A stretch of 64,000 bases of DNA from NCBI GenBank assembly GCA_023653785.1, contig JAMKCH010044239.1, positions 1 to 64,000 of the forward strand. The letters run 5' to 3'. This stretch comes from Ophioderma brevispina (taxonomy: Eukaryota; Echinodermata; Ophiuroidea; Amphilepidida; Ophiodermatidae). The notes beneath the pieces are model-generated. The model made no database searches, was not told the DNA's origin, and was given only the letters and a program-made list of their open reading frames with translations. Positions 23,201 to 34,600 of this stretch are shown piece after piece; the first letter of the stretch is position 1, and every line of letters begins with the position of its first letter. The position numbers and the translations under genes were made by a program.

Positions 23201-25720
23201 GCACGCCCTTGCTTTCCCTGGCACGCGGCGCGTCGGATGGGCAGCTTCTGCCTAGCTTGCTCCCCGCGGTTGCCGGTGCCTTAGTCCGTTTTTTGCTTGG
23301 TGGGGTGTTTTGGGGGGGCCGCCCCGGTCCCCCCCCTTTTTTTTGTACCTCTCTCTTCCCCGTGTTTGGTCCATCTTCAGTTGCTGGCGTCGGTTTGTTC
23401 TTTGTTAGCCTCTTTCTTGTCCTTGCACTTACCCTCAAGGATTGCCGTTCTGTCCCCTTGCCCCTGCCCAGTTGTATTTCTATATCCCCCTCTCTGCCTT
23501 TATCACTCTTTGCTGTTGTCCCCCTCCTCCTTGTGTCTGTCCCCCTTTCTGCGCTCGTTGTGTTGGTGACAGCGCCCTTCATTTTTACCGTATTTACCTT
23601 GGTACGCCTTCCGCTCCCTGTTTCTCTCCCGGTTCTAGTGCTCCCTAGACTTTGGCTCTCTAAGTTTGTCCATCAGTATAGTATCACAGATCGCGCCCGC
23701 TGTCTCCTTCTTGTCAGTGACCTGGGGTTTATAGCCCCCTTCCCGTGCCCTGGGTTTGTGTGCCCCCGCTCCGGGGTGCCTGTTCTTACCACTCCCCGCT
23801 CCTCGAGCTGTTTCCCCCTCTCTGCCTCCCCCCCCGCCACCCCCCTGTCGCCTCTCCGCACCCTTCGTAGTCGCTCCCCGCCGGGGCCCCCCCCTCGATA
23901 CCCCCCACCGCCCGCTCGCACCGAGACCCCCTTTGAGACGTGGTATTTCCAGATACTTAGCTTTGACATTTTTTCCTGGTTCCACCTACCTTGCTGTTTT
24001 TAACTGGTCTCTCCCTGATTGCTTGTTGATTCTGTACTGCACACTCCCCCTGTTCCCGGTTCTTTCTTTAGTATAGCTTGACGTATCGCCCGGGTATGAT
24101 AATTCGTGTGAGGGGTTGTACTAGCTGCGTTTCTGTTCTTCCCCCTTCCTGGCCACCTCTGGCCTCTGTCAGTGCTACTCTGCGTTGTCTCCTGTTTGCT
24201 TTGCTTCTCCTGGTTACCTCGATGATCGCACCATTGTTATCTCTGATGTCTTTTTGCCCCTCTCGCGGGTGTTTGGTAGTCTGCATTGCCCCATATCCTG
24301 TCCCTTCGTTTATCGCATTTTCTTTTGTGATATCTCACCGGGTTGCCTACTCCGCTTAGTCACTCTTTTTTTCCACTATTTTATCTTTCCCTCTTACTGA
24401 TTTTCTAGCCATGTTCGCATTGCTTCCCTGCTTGGATTTCGTCTGCTTCCCCCTTGTGGTTTCCTCCGTTTTCGCCATTTTCATAGGTGTTCTGATTCGC
24501 CCTATCAGGCGTTTGACACTACCCCTCCACCTCCCTCTCACCTCCTAATACTCCACTCCTACTTCGCGAGTGACTGCCGCTCTCCGTGTGCACGCCCTGA
24601 AGGGGGGGGCCAACTGAAAGGGGAAAATGACTCGGTAACCCCCAGGGCCACAAGGAAAAGACGCTTGACCACATAACCCCAACCATTTCTATTCTGCGAA
24701 ATAGTCGGCGATACCTGCCGTAGGGTCCAAATATATTTAGTGGACCTCTCTAAAGTTTAGACCTAGCGGGTACATACGTAACCCCCCCCCCCTATTGGGA
24801 AAAGTGCGGGCTGCCCCCTCCATCTCCGGCCGCCCAATGAGTCATGCCCGAAATGACTCGCAGGCCGGTCCGAGCCCCAATCCCCAGACCCCTGTCGTCT
24901 AACTTGGGCAGGTAATTGGGGGTCTAGGTCACGCCTGTATGGCACCCCCCTCTGTGCCGGTGTCATTTTCTACCCTGTGCTTGTGCTTTAGCTAGTACCT
25001 TAACGTTCCTGGCCCCTTATTGTGCATCCGGATTTTTTTTTTCTTTTTCTTTATTCACCTGTTCTTGTGCTGTGGCTGGGGTCCGGGCGGCCTCTGTGGA
25101 CCCCCCCCTGAAACTTTCTCCTTTGGTTTGGAATTTTGAAGCCCCTGGTCTTGCTTCGTCTCTCACCCACTGCCCTTCCCTGGTTCGTCCGCGCGTCAAA
25201 CACCCCCCCACGCACACTATATCCCCACAATATGAAGTTGCATTTTGCCCTGCCCAATATGGCCTCCCCTTTTGTCCCAGTTCCGGCCGCGTTGTCTCCC
25301 ACTCGCCCCCATCCTGTGTGGCCCTGTGCCCCCAGTACGTGGTCTTTGCTTGTTCCCGCTCTTGTCAGGCGACAGCAACTTCTGTTGTTCCATGGCGACT
25401 CAGAAACCGCCCCGTCTCATGTGAGAGTCAGCACGACCCCCATACCCGGTTTTGTGTCGCGCCTCCCTTTCCTCCCGCGCCTCCCCTGAACCACTCCCCC
25501 CTTCCCGCCGGCTTGTTTGCCTATAAAGTGCACATTACCTCCAATTACCTTGTGCCCGACCCCCTTCCAACTCCGTTCCCTTTTTCGGGGCCCCCTTTCA
25601 GTTTACCAAATGTGCCTCGCGCCATCCCATATTTTCTTCTGTATTGTCACTTTGGACATCTTCCGCGGCCCTCCCCATCCGGCCTACGGGATGTTGCGGA
25701 CGGGGGGGGGTCGGGGGGGC
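17142..25720 (+). other. Long pyrimidine-rich block
   Basis: From a start of poly(T) and poly(C) tracts (17188-17350) to a closing run of G (25702-25720) the plus strand is strongly enriched in C and T. I counted 46 of 60 pyrimidines in the line starting at 20461 and 48 of 60 in the line starting at 23821, against 23 of 60 in the line starting at 26281 outside the block. A more balanced island of about 350 bases lies at 24590-24950. I see no short repeat unit, no gene and no homology to the other repeats of the window. Because stop codons are purine-rich, this strand keeps long spurious frames open, including one of 520 residues at 22441-24003. The skew could be a degenerate CT satellite, a mutational or structural domain, or an assembly or base-calling artefact. 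Confidence 0.8.
17205..17350. repeat. Poly(T)/poly(C) homopolymer tract
   Basis: A run of more than 30 T at about 17215-17252, then a second T run, C runs and a third T run. These open the pyrimidine block and look like slippage-prone or poorly resolved sequence. Confidence 0.85.
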
Positions 25721-25954
25721 GGGGCTGGCGCGACTTTATCTGGGCCGTTTGCGGCGGGCTGCGACAAACTCTGTGGAGGGAAAATCCGGGAATACGAAAG
25801 TACCCCCCGGGCGACTTTGAGAACCCAACGTACCCCGGAAATTTAACGGAGCTTCAATATTAAAGTTTTATATGTTTTAAACAGTACGGAGAAAAAATAA
25901 CTATATAAGGCAAGTTAACGGGATTAAAAATTAAGTGACTTTTTCTTCGAAAAC

Positions 25955-26165
25955 TACATGAGCTATATGATAGGTAGGGAATCTTAAAGTGTTAAAAATA
26001 CAAAATGTGGCGACTCGGGGGGTCTAAATTTCAGTGGACGGGGTTGGGCTTGCGGTTGGTCTGCCCATAGTGTGTCACTTTTTTTTTCATGATCTTAAAT
26101 TTTTAGGATTGTTTTCCGTTCACTCAACTGCGGGAGCCCGGTCCCGCGCCCGCTAGTCATACATA
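25955..26165. repeat. Divergent direct repeat, left copy
   Basis: This segment shares ordered words with 27090-27350: ATGAGCTATA.GATA, TTAAAGTGTTAAAAATACAAAA against TTAAAGTCG..AAAATACAAAA, TGCGAC, and a TCTAA.TTCAG phrase. Both copies finish in a GC-rich palindromic segment (here GCGGGAGCCCGG-TCCCGCGCCCGC, 26130-26153). The pair may be the terminal repeats of a 1.4-kb element. Confidence 0.5.
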
Positions 26166-27089
26166 ATTTGGCTCATGTTGTATGTATGTGTGGATTGTCT
26201 GTATGTTCGCAAAAGGCTCCTCAGTTTTGATCCATATTGCGGCCAAAATCACGTGGAAGGTGCGTGAGGATACAGGACGGGTTATGCGCAAATATTTGGG
26301 ACGACAATACGTTTCAGAAAATGACTGAAAAATCAACGAAAAATACTGTTGGCTCGGTTGGACACTGATATTTACCCTTTGTACGCGTTACTAAGCGGCG
26401 GCGGAATGCATTGATGCGTTGCGATGGGTGGTTACGGTGGCAACATTTGTTGTACGGGTTTACTAAGTGAGATATGGTGGAGCTTTGCGACGGTGGTCTA
26501 CGGTGCCAACGTTGGCGTTACGCGTAAGACGCCTATATGCGGTACGCAAATAACTTGCAGGTTCTCTAGTGAAAACGTGGGGGATGGAAAGAATCAGAAA
26601 AAGGAACTGTTCTTTCGCTTTGAGTGTCGTATGTATGGATTCTATAAGGGTTACCCCACGCCCACAGGAAAATATACGGAATTGGAATATTACGGGGTTG
26701 GGGCTAGTGCCGTCCCCCCCCGCTAGCTCATATCCTATAAAATAGGAAATATATAGTGCCCGAAGCACAGGCTTATTGATGCACACACTCGATGCAAACA
26801 TATACGACGACGGATGTTTGTGCGGGGGGGGGGGGAGGTCTACCTGGGGAGACTCTATGGGGAGTTTGAGGAGCGGTATGAGAAATCAAATATGTGGAAC
26901 TGGGAAACTACAGCATTGCTCCTACACGGGATGGTAGGCTACTTTGGATTACAAAAAAGTACGGATTAACTATACGGAAATCAGGAACGTTGTAGGAGTT
27001 AAAAAAATACGAGAAAATTAAAATACCACAATAAAAGGATCACCGAAAGTATACGGGAATAATTAAATATTCGCTTGACGTTGCCTTAG
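26166..27089. other. Unrecognised sequence between direct repeats
   Basis: No gene is recognised. The 100-residue plus-strand frame at 26424-26726 (glycine-rich start, no motif) and its minus-strand overlap are not supported by anything else. A G run of about 14 bases lies at 26823-26837. Confidence 0.4.
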
Positions 27090-27350
27090 CAACTTAACTA
27101 TATGAGCTATAGGATATGATAGGTTCGGGACTTGAGAGTATTAAAGTCGTTTCCCCCCTGTTTAAAATACAAAAATTTGCGACCTCCGGGGAGTGGTATC
27201 TAAGTTCAGGGAAGGGATTATCGTTGTTGGTGCATGTTCGCCATGAAAGGTGTAATGCTTCAGTCGATCGCTTCCGTTACTTCTTCAGTGATCGCTCCTG
27301 TTCTCTCAGCTAGCGGGAGCCCCGCGCGAAGCGCGGGTTCCCCCGCATAG
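27090..27350. repeat. Divergent direct repeat, right copy
   Basis: This is the partner of 25955-26165. It ends in a 34-base GC hairpin at 27313-27346 (GCGGGAGCCCCGCGC, loop, GCGCGGGTTCCCCCGC), which is a fuller version of the palindromic end of the left copy. Confidence 0.5.
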
Positions 27351-28164
27351 TGATTAATAATATCATACTAGTCGTCAGTTTGTTATAGCTGGTTTTGCTC
27401 TACAGCGAACGTCTACTCACAAAGACATGATGTTTTGGGGGTTTTTTTGTTTGTAGTAAATAACAGATCGAACACATGGGGGTGTTGGTCGCCTTGATTT
27501 GGATTCGTATCAACGCCTTTAGACCTGTAAGGACCGTGGTATTAATAATATCAAGCCCAGGCTTAAAAATACATCCCGTAATCAATTCTTTCCAGCTGAC
27601 GGCGACTGCCGCGAATTGGCACGGCGGTTTTAGGGTTGAGCAGCCCCTTTTCCGGAGAACCTCCTCTCGCCTAGTGCACGTGCTTTTGGGGCAGTAGTAC
27701 CTGTCATGGCGTGTTTGGTTGTTTTCATTTTCGTATTTAAATATATTGACGGCTTATGCAATATTGCTGTAGCTAGAAACCGGTTGACGCGATGTTTATC
27801 GCGCCAAAAACAAGGCCAAGTCAATTCCCTATTCCTTTTCTTGACACCACACTTTTAATGAGCCTTTTGTCTCCCCGCCCCAATGGCACGGATTCCCTTC
27901 CTACCCCCCCAACCCCTTGTCCTTTTTTTCCTCCCCCCTCCTCTCCCTTCTCCCCCCCCCCCTTCTTTTTCTGGTTTTGCACTTTTTTTTTTTTTTTAAA
28001 AACACTCCCCCCCCCCCTTTTTTCACCAAAACTCTCACACAATCCAAGGTGCCTCCTCCTCCCCCCCGTGCCCTCTCTCTGTCTTGCGTTGGGCCAGACT
28101 CCCTCAGTAATGTTGCTGTGGGGGGTTCGCCACTCCTCCGCACAGCGAGTCTGTTTTGCATTCC
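27351..28164. other. Intergenic DNA, second pyrimidine-rich patch
   Basis: No gene is seen. Between about 27800 and 28080 the plus strand is again C/T-rich with C and T runs, resembling the 17-25 kb block on a small scale and giving rise to overlapping artefactual frames on both strands. Confidence 0.4.
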
Positions 28165-28330
28165 CAGCATGATGCTGGTACCCATTTTACGCCTGGGTGG
28201 AGAGAGGCAAGCGAGGGTAAAGTGCCTTTTGCCCAAAGGTGCACAACCCATTGGCGACAGCAGGGTTCGAACCCACAACCTTATGCTTAGGAGGCGAACG
28301 CTGATCCACTGCACAAAATGTGGCCTCTAC
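28165..28330 (+). repeat. SINE-like interspersed repeat with B-box word
   Basis: The unit carries TACCCATTTTACGCCTGGGT, GGAGAGAGGCAAGCG, AAGTGCCTTTTGCCCAAAGG, then GGGTTCGAACCC and a closing GATCCACTGCAC.AAA.TGTGGC segment. This order of words is one I recognise from abundant repeats in marine deuterostome genomes. GGTTCGAACCC at about 28263-28273 is a perfect pol III B-box-like palindrome. A second, truncated member closes the window at 63920-64000. Confidence 0.55.
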
Positions 28331-28676
28331 CTTCATTATTTAGAATGGAAACCATAGATGGGATGCAGGCTGGAACACTCCGAAGAGAAAGCAAGCTCAA
28401 AGTCAAGGGCATGGACTAGTGAAGAAGCCAGCTCATTCAAGGCACATGATGGTCACAGGAAATTCTGTTGTAATGCGACTTTGCCTGGTAGTCCTCCATG
28501 GGGGGCGGGGGGGGGGGGGTTATAGTAGTTTTGCGACTAACTCCCAACTACCAAAATATTGTGATTCTTGTGTGCCACACATGTACTATGAATAAGCCTT
28601 CTTGCTTACAGAGTCGAGTTGCCTTTTGCCGCTCCTTATTGGTCAGCAACACATGGAATTGAAGCAAGGTCTCAGA
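28331..28676. other. Spacer with G-run
   Basis: No gene is seen. A GGGGCGG and G14 run lies at 28501-28520. The last part may continue the retroelement unit that starts at 28677, but it has no counterpart beside the second copy. Confidence 0.4.
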
Positions 28677-30258
28677 GTCTGGTTGGTGAATCTTCTGGAC
28701 CTCACTTCTACCGGGAAGTATTTTCAGATCCATCTGGCGTCTCGTTTGCTTTTTGAAAAGTCTTCATATTTGCACTTCTTTCGGTTAGTTTGATTGTGCC
28801 AAATATTCTATTCTGCCGGTTACTGCAGAGTAATGATAAACACCTTCTTCCTCGCTAGGAAAAATAGTATAGAGTACAGAAAATCATAAAAGCCGGATAT
28901 CCCATCTAATAATATGATGAATAAAGTGTATTTCACAGTCGCTTAGAACGTGTACTGACTTGGAATGTGGAATCATCATTGTGATGGACCGATCCGAACA
29001 AAAAGGATTGCGCGTCAGTATACGTATCGCTTTTGAGATTTTTGAACATCCCTCTTAACTGGAAACTTTTTAGATGAGTCGAGTGGCGATGGCATTAAAC
29101 GAAACGTCGCCAAATCTGCCAAGATTTTTAGCATTTCAGATCGGGGGACTTTATGCCTAGTATACATTTTACAACAAGTAGAACTCGGTTTTTTCTTGAA
29201 GAAATAGTTAATAAGTAGTAACTCAGAGATTTCTTAAGGATGGCACCCCAATTTTCTTTTGACTTCAAACGTTGTTTTTTATACACATAATGATTTTCCA
29301 CATATTAATCACTGTGTGAAAATAGCTAAGTTCAAGTCGATGTCCGTCATATAGCAAATCTTGTAACTTTGAATTTGTGAGTAGTTGTAATTTCAAAACA
29401 AATCCGCCATGGCAAGGCCGTTTTCTCATGTCTGAGAACGCCCTCCTCATTTACAATCATGGATTCCGAAGCATGTTCCTGAGTTCCTCGGCCATTATCA
29501 TTACTTGTTTTTGACATTGAGGAACGGTCAAACTCATCCTACCTGCTTAACTATTGTCTCAGACTTTGAAGTTCAAAGAGTTTAGCGATCAAAGGCGTGT
29601 ATATGAATAGAGTTAGATTGGTAGTTGGACGCCCCTCCAATTGATATTCCTTCCTACAAAACCTCCAGAGTTTGCGCATTGATTGTGTTCAGCCTTAAAT
29701 GTTGAACAGATATGGTGAAAAGATACACCCTTGCTTCGTCCCTTGACCGATTGGAACCATATATCTCCACGCATGTTCGCACTGTTGCTTCCTACTTGGT
29801 ACAGTGCTCTGGTATTAAATCAGATGAGAGAAACCCATCTCCTCTCTATCTAGCGGCCGCAGCGAGATGCTGTTCACCATATAGCGCCAAAGTCATGTCC
29901 CTATTAAGTTGGCGTGTCACATGGAATCCTGTGGATTGTATCGAGCATTCACGTCAATCACGTCAATGTAGTTAAATGGCGAAGACTCCTGTTTGTGGAG
30001 CCATAGATAACCTCCACATTATGATGTATGAGACTACTTGATCAATTCGCACGATGACAGTGACTGGGCAAATCGAGCTCGGCGTTGGGTAACAGAAGAT
30101 TGGAGATTGGAGGGATATCGCCAGCATGTGTGCTTTGTCATGTGCTCATGCCAGGGATAGTTTTTTACTCGCCTAAGAAGACCTTTATTATGTTGCCTCC
30201 AGTCTATCATAGGGGTAGCTCTCTTCATGGTCCAGGCCTCAGATCCATACAACAGGTT
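28677..30258 (-). mobile_element. Composite non-LTR unit, tandem copy 1
   Basis: This 1.58-kb unit is collinear with 30596-32187. On the minus strand, from high to low coordinate, it holds: a C-terminal segment of one reverse-transcriptase element (HEHMTK, SVTQRRARFAQS at 30034-30200), then the PYLF-type RT segment of a second element near 29710-29845, a thumb-like region with RRAFSDMRKR (29400-29450), and a KIHQPD ending near 28677-28700. It is broken by many single-base differences and is the more degraded of the two copies. It contains two truncated elements fused before duplication. Confidence 0.7.
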
Positions 30259-30429
30259 CTCAGAGTGGTATGGTGGGGTGGGTGTTCGTAGCATGACGGG
30301 TTGCGTATGTTGTATGAATTGGTGGGTGGATTGTTTGTCGTCAGGTCTGAAGGCAACTATGCATTATCGAATATTTGGTCACATGTAATTTATATTTTAA
30401 ACATTAACTGAAATATTATGCTTGTGATT
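30259..30429. other. Spacer between tandem units
   Basis: A short stretch not shared with the flanking tandem copies. No feature is recognised. Confidence 0.4.
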
Positions 30430-30595
30430 TAAGTTGATGTCATCGATAAGTTTTATGTTTATTGTAAATTTGATGTGGTTTTTAACATTGTACTCTTTGT
30501 AAATGATGATGCAGGGCCCCGTGTAAGAACAGCTCTGAGCTGAATCGGGTAACCCTGGGTAAAGAAAATAAATAATAATAATAATAATAATAATA
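30430..30595 (+). mobile_element. CR1/L2-like 3' end with (AAT)n tail
   Basis: The order GATGCAGGGCCCCGTG, AACAGCTCTGAGCTGAATCG, GGTAACCCTGGGTAAAGAAA, (AATAAT)n is the typical 3' terminus of a CR1/L2-type retrotransposon: a short stem-loop followed by a microsatellite tail (about 30569-30595). The tail abuts the tandem unit that begins at 30596, so the insertion lies exactly at the unit border. No coding part remains. Confidence 0.6.
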
Positions 30596-32187
30596 GTCTG
30601 GTTGGTGAATCCTCTGGACCCCCACTTCTACTGGGAAGTATTTCAGATCCCATCTGGCTTCTCGTGCTTCTTTGATAAAGTCTTCATATTTGCACTTCTT
30701 TCGGTAGTTTGCTTGTGCCAAATATTCTATTCTGCCGGTACTGCCAGCCTAATGATAACACCTTCTTTCCTCGCAGGAAAATAGTATATAGTACAGAAAT
30801 CATAAAAGCATGATCTACCATCTAATAAATATGATGAAATAAGTGTATTTTCAACAGTCGCTTAGACGTGTACCTGTACTTGGAATGTGGAATTCATCAA
30901 TTGTTGATGGACCGATCGAACAAAGGATTTCGCGTACAAGTATACGTATCGCTTTCTGAGATTTAACCATCCCTATTAACTGGAAACTTTTTAGAGAGTC
31001 GAGTGGCGATGGCATTAAACGAAACGTCGCCAAATCTGACAAGATTTTTAGCATCAGATCGGACTTTATGCCTAGTATACATTTTACAAACAAGTAGAAC
31101 TCGGTTTTTTCTTGAAGAAATAGTTGAATAAGTAGTAACTCAGAGATTTCTTAAGGATGGCACCCCCATTTTTTTGATCAAAACGTGTTTTGTATACACA
31201 TAATGATTGTCCACATATTAATCACTGTGTGAAATAGCTAAGTTCAAGTCGATGTCCTTCATATAGCAAATCTTTTACTTTTGAAATTTTTGAGTAGTTT
31301 TTAATTTCAAAACAAATTTCCAGCCATGGCAAGGCGTTTTCTAATATCCTGAGAACGCCCTCCTTCATTTACAATCATGGATCCGAAGCATGTTCCTGAG
31401 TTCCTCCGCATATCATTACTTTTGTCTTCTTGACATTGAGGAACGGTCAAACTCATCACTACCTTGCTTAACTCTGTCTCAGACTTTGAAGTTCAACAGC
31501 TGTTCTAGCGATCAAAGGCGTGTTATATGAATAGCGTAGATTGGTTAGTTGACGGCCTCCAATTGATATTCCTCTCCTACAAAACCATCCAGAGTTTGCC
31601 GCATGATGTGTTCAGCGTAAATGTTGAACAGATATGGTGAAAGGATACACCCTTGCTTCGCACCTTGACCGATTGAGAACCAATCACTATCTCCACGCAA
31701 TGTTCGCACTGTTGCTTCCTGACCTTGGTACAGTGCTCTGGTCATTTAAATCAGATGAGAGAAACCCATCTCATCTCTATCTAGCGGCCGCAGCCGAGAT
31801 GCTGTTCACCATATAGCGCCAAATGTCACTGTCCATCATTAAGTTGGCGATGTCAAATGGATCCTGCTGGATGTCTCGAGCATTCACGTCAATCACGTCA
31901 ATGTAGTTAAAGGGCGACGACTCCTGTTTGAGCATGATAACCTCCAACATATGATGTATGAGACTACTTGATCAATCGCACGATGACATAGTGACTGGCA
32001 AATCGAGCTCGGCGTTGGGTAACAGAAGATGAGATTGGAGGGATATCTCCATACATCTGTGCTTTGGTCATGTGCTCATGCCAGGATATGTTTTTTTACT
32101 CGCATAAGAAGCCTGTTATATGTGCCATCCAGTCTATCCTAGTAGCTCTTTCTTCATGGTCCAGGTCTCACATCCATATAACATGAT
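30596..32187 (-). mobile_element. Composite non-LTR unit, tandem copy 2
   Basis: This is the better preserved copy of the 1.59-kb unit. On the minus strand: NISWHEHMTKAQMYGDI and SVTQRRARFAGH (about 31930-32110) belong to the C-terminal tail of the element at 31780-33165. Then comes an RT segment with ATVRTLRGD..WFSIGQGAKQG and CILSPYLFNIYAEHIMR (31560-31745), the fourth RT motif of an RTE-like element. Next is a thumb-like region with DIRKRLAMAGN (about 31330-31370), and finally YRKKCKYEDFIKEAREARWD with YFPVEVG (30600-30712), a C-terminal segment found in related elements. No continuous frame survives. Confidence 0.75.
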
Positions 32188-33165
32188 ACTCTCTACACAG
32201 GCTCTGAAGAATCAACTTGGTTGAATTGGAGATACCAGATTTCCATAAGTGGGGTAGTTTATTGCAGGCATTCCAAGCCTGTCCTTTGCGTGACAGAAAG
32301 TCTTTCTTGCTGTCGGCAACATAGGACCCCAGGTACTTGAAGTTCCTGACCTTTTTGAGTTGAGTACCGTCTGTAGTGGAGATAGATAGGTTGATGATTA
32401 TCTTCCTCGTTGACGGTCATATATTCCGTCTTCTTGACATTTAGATGTAGGCCGACTTTGTCTGCAGCATTCTCAAGTAGATCTTGTGCACCACATATCA
32501 GATCGGATGTTAGAGCTAGATCATCTGCATAGTCAAGGTCTGTGAGATACTGACTATGGTGGCGTTTAGAACGCTTGGATTTGATGGTGAGTCCCTTGTC
32601 GTTCGTGATGTCAAGACTGTCTAAGGATGTAATCAACCACGATTACAAAGTGATAGGGAGCAAGTGTATCTCCTTGGAGGATTCCAGTATTAGGAACTCC
32701 TTTTTGGGTCCATCCATGGTCTGCAAAAAAGCAAGATGGGTTATCAAACATTATTTTTCCTTTGACAGTTTAGTCTGGGATACAATAGTTGGTAAGAATA
32801 TGCAGCATTACATCCCTGCTGACACTCTCAAAAGCTTTACAAACACAATTGAACACAGTCAAATACTTTGAATAATCTACGCAACAGAGAAACAAAGGCC
32901 GACGAAATTCCTTGTATTCTTCCATCAGAATTCTCAAATTTCTAATTTGATAGCGCGTTCCTCTCCCCTTGTGGCAATCCACTCTCCAATTTGTTTCTGA
33001 TTCTCTCAGCAATGATATGCAGTAAGACTTTACTTTAAAGGGATTAGCAGCGATATTGCGAGAGAATCGAAAAATGTGGAAATGCATTCGTTTTAACTTA
33101 TAAATCAGGGATAAGTGTGTACAATTCCATATAACTGCTTTAATGTAGAAACAAACCACCAAATA
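31780..33165 (-). mobile_element. Non-LTR retrotransposon RT to C-terminus, decayed
   Basis: In minus-strand order: LRILMEEYKEFRRPLFL followed by CCVDYSK (about 32860-32925), an FDPxY-equivalent RT motif; TGILQGDTLAP (about 32655-32690), the QG motif; YLTDLDYADDLAL (about 32510-32552), the catalytic YADD motif; GLHLNVKKTEYM (about 32410-32450); then the thumb and C-terminal tail shared with the tandem units, down to about 31780. Several frameshifts separate these pieces. The TGxLQGDTLAPF..ALDYALR plus YADD pattern is typical of a widespread animal non-LTR group. I do not assign a clade with certainty. The endonuclease part is not identified upstream. Confidence 0.75.
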
Positions 33166-33299
33166 GTGAAAAAAATGAAGTATTTGAGAAAAATCACAGG
33201 CTAATTATATAATACTTAGCTCAATCTCTGACTTGTAAACATTTTTCCTTTTCATAATAAACAAAGTACTTTTCTCCGGTAAAATAGAGAAATTAAATA

Positions 33300-34205
33300 A
33301 AGTGATATTTTTAATCACAAGACTAATGATTGCACACCATTTTGACAGTCATCAGAGGTGATAAACCTACAAATACGGCAGAGTTTACGGATAAAGTATC
33401 TGTACAAAAGTTGAGAAGGAAATTCAAGTCTGCAATTGTAATGGTTGTTCTTTCTGGAAATGACAAGTTGTATGAAATTTTCTGACATAAATACGGCGTT
33501 CACGAAGAAACATGTCATCTGGCCAATTGTATCGGCCAGTTCTTAGGGAATACTGAAAAAAATTGTACCAACGGGGAGGGGTTGGGTCACAAAGAGGGCC
33601 TGGCCAAATTGGTGCTGTATCCATGTCCTGAGGTTGGGATTCGAGTACATTTTAGCATGTCTGGAGCAAGAGTGGAGTAGGCTATTCCATTTGATGTCCA
33701 TATACATGACCGTCTCTCAGCCAAGCCAACGTCCTTGTTACACTATACTGTATATGGATACTAGCAGTTGTTCTCCAGCTGTATCTTAGGAGAGGGATGA
33801 TATAGCATTTCCGTTTTCTCTCTTGTACATCAGCTGGTTTATGCGGTTTGATGTTTTGGTGAAAGTTAGGTGTTAATGTTGACTTCAGCCTATTCATTGA
33901 TGAAGAGATGTCTCTCCTGTAATTCTTTCATATCATTGCATTGCTTCCTCTGTCCTTGGCGTGTGCCATATACATTATGAGTGTCTCCATCTATACAGAG
34001 TACTTCCAGACGTGTTTTGACGAGCGGCATGCATAGTCGATTAGTTTTTGTTGTAGACCCTCTCTTACGGCATAGGATGGAAGGGTTGGCGCATCTAGGA
34101 AAACCTGCCCACTTCTTGAGGTACTTGGTAACTACTCCTTGGAGATTCTGTGCATATGAGACTGGGAAGCGGTATATGATGAACTCTTTTGAAAAATATT
34201 GTTAA
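33300..34205 (-). mobile_element. Possible further retroelement fragment
   Basis: Minus-strand translation near 34040-34140 gives TKYLKKWAGFPRCANPSIL, which resembles a segment found after the RT in some animal non-LTR elements (KYLKKWLGVPR-like). The text below it (LLRYSWRTTASIHIQ near 33760-33800, PPRWYNFFQYSLRTGRYNW near 33510-33570) has no match I can name. It may be the upstream part of, or a neighbour to, the element at 31780-33165. Confidence 0.4.
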
Positions 34206-34419
34206 TTATCACTGCATAGAAAATACTACAAAAATACCGCAAGTATAGGACAATATGCTTTAGTACCTCCTGTACTTTGATCAGACATATCTTTGTAACT
34301 TAATATTTTAGTCAAACAATTATTTGAAAGCTGAGACTCTACCGCATGTGGGGGCGACAATTTATAATGGAAAAGAAATCCCTTTGTAGCGGAATAACCC
34401 AAAACGATTCCCATCCAAT

Positions 34420-34449
34420 CAGTGGCGTAACCAGCGGGGGGGGGGGGGG

Positions 34450-34516
<67 letters not shown>

Positions 34517-34600
34517 AGAAGGACCCAAATTTGCCCCCTCAACAAAAGCCTTGGCACCCCTTCAGCCCCCCCCATTTGCAAAGGTCTGGTTACGCCACTG
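34420..34600. mobile_element. hAT-type MITE with G/A homopolymer core
   Basis: The ends are perfect 15-base inverted repeats: CAGTGGCGTAACCAG (34420-34434) and CTGGTTACGCCACTG (34586-34600). CAGTGGCGTA-type termini are characteristic of hAT-like non-autonomous elements in many invertebrates. The core is a G run followed by 65 uninterrupted A (34450-34514). ATCCAAT occurs directly left of the element and, offset by four bases, on its right (34605-34611), so the expected 8-bp duplication is present only imperfectly. It lies about 300 bases upstream of the SC5D coding start. Confidence 0.75.

Noticed and set aside
22441..24003. A 520-residue open frame, the longest in the window
   Set aside because: It lies in the pyrimidine-rich block, where stop codons (purine-rich) are rare. 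The product is only leucine, proline, serine and phenylalanine runs with no domain, and equally long frames overlap in other phases.
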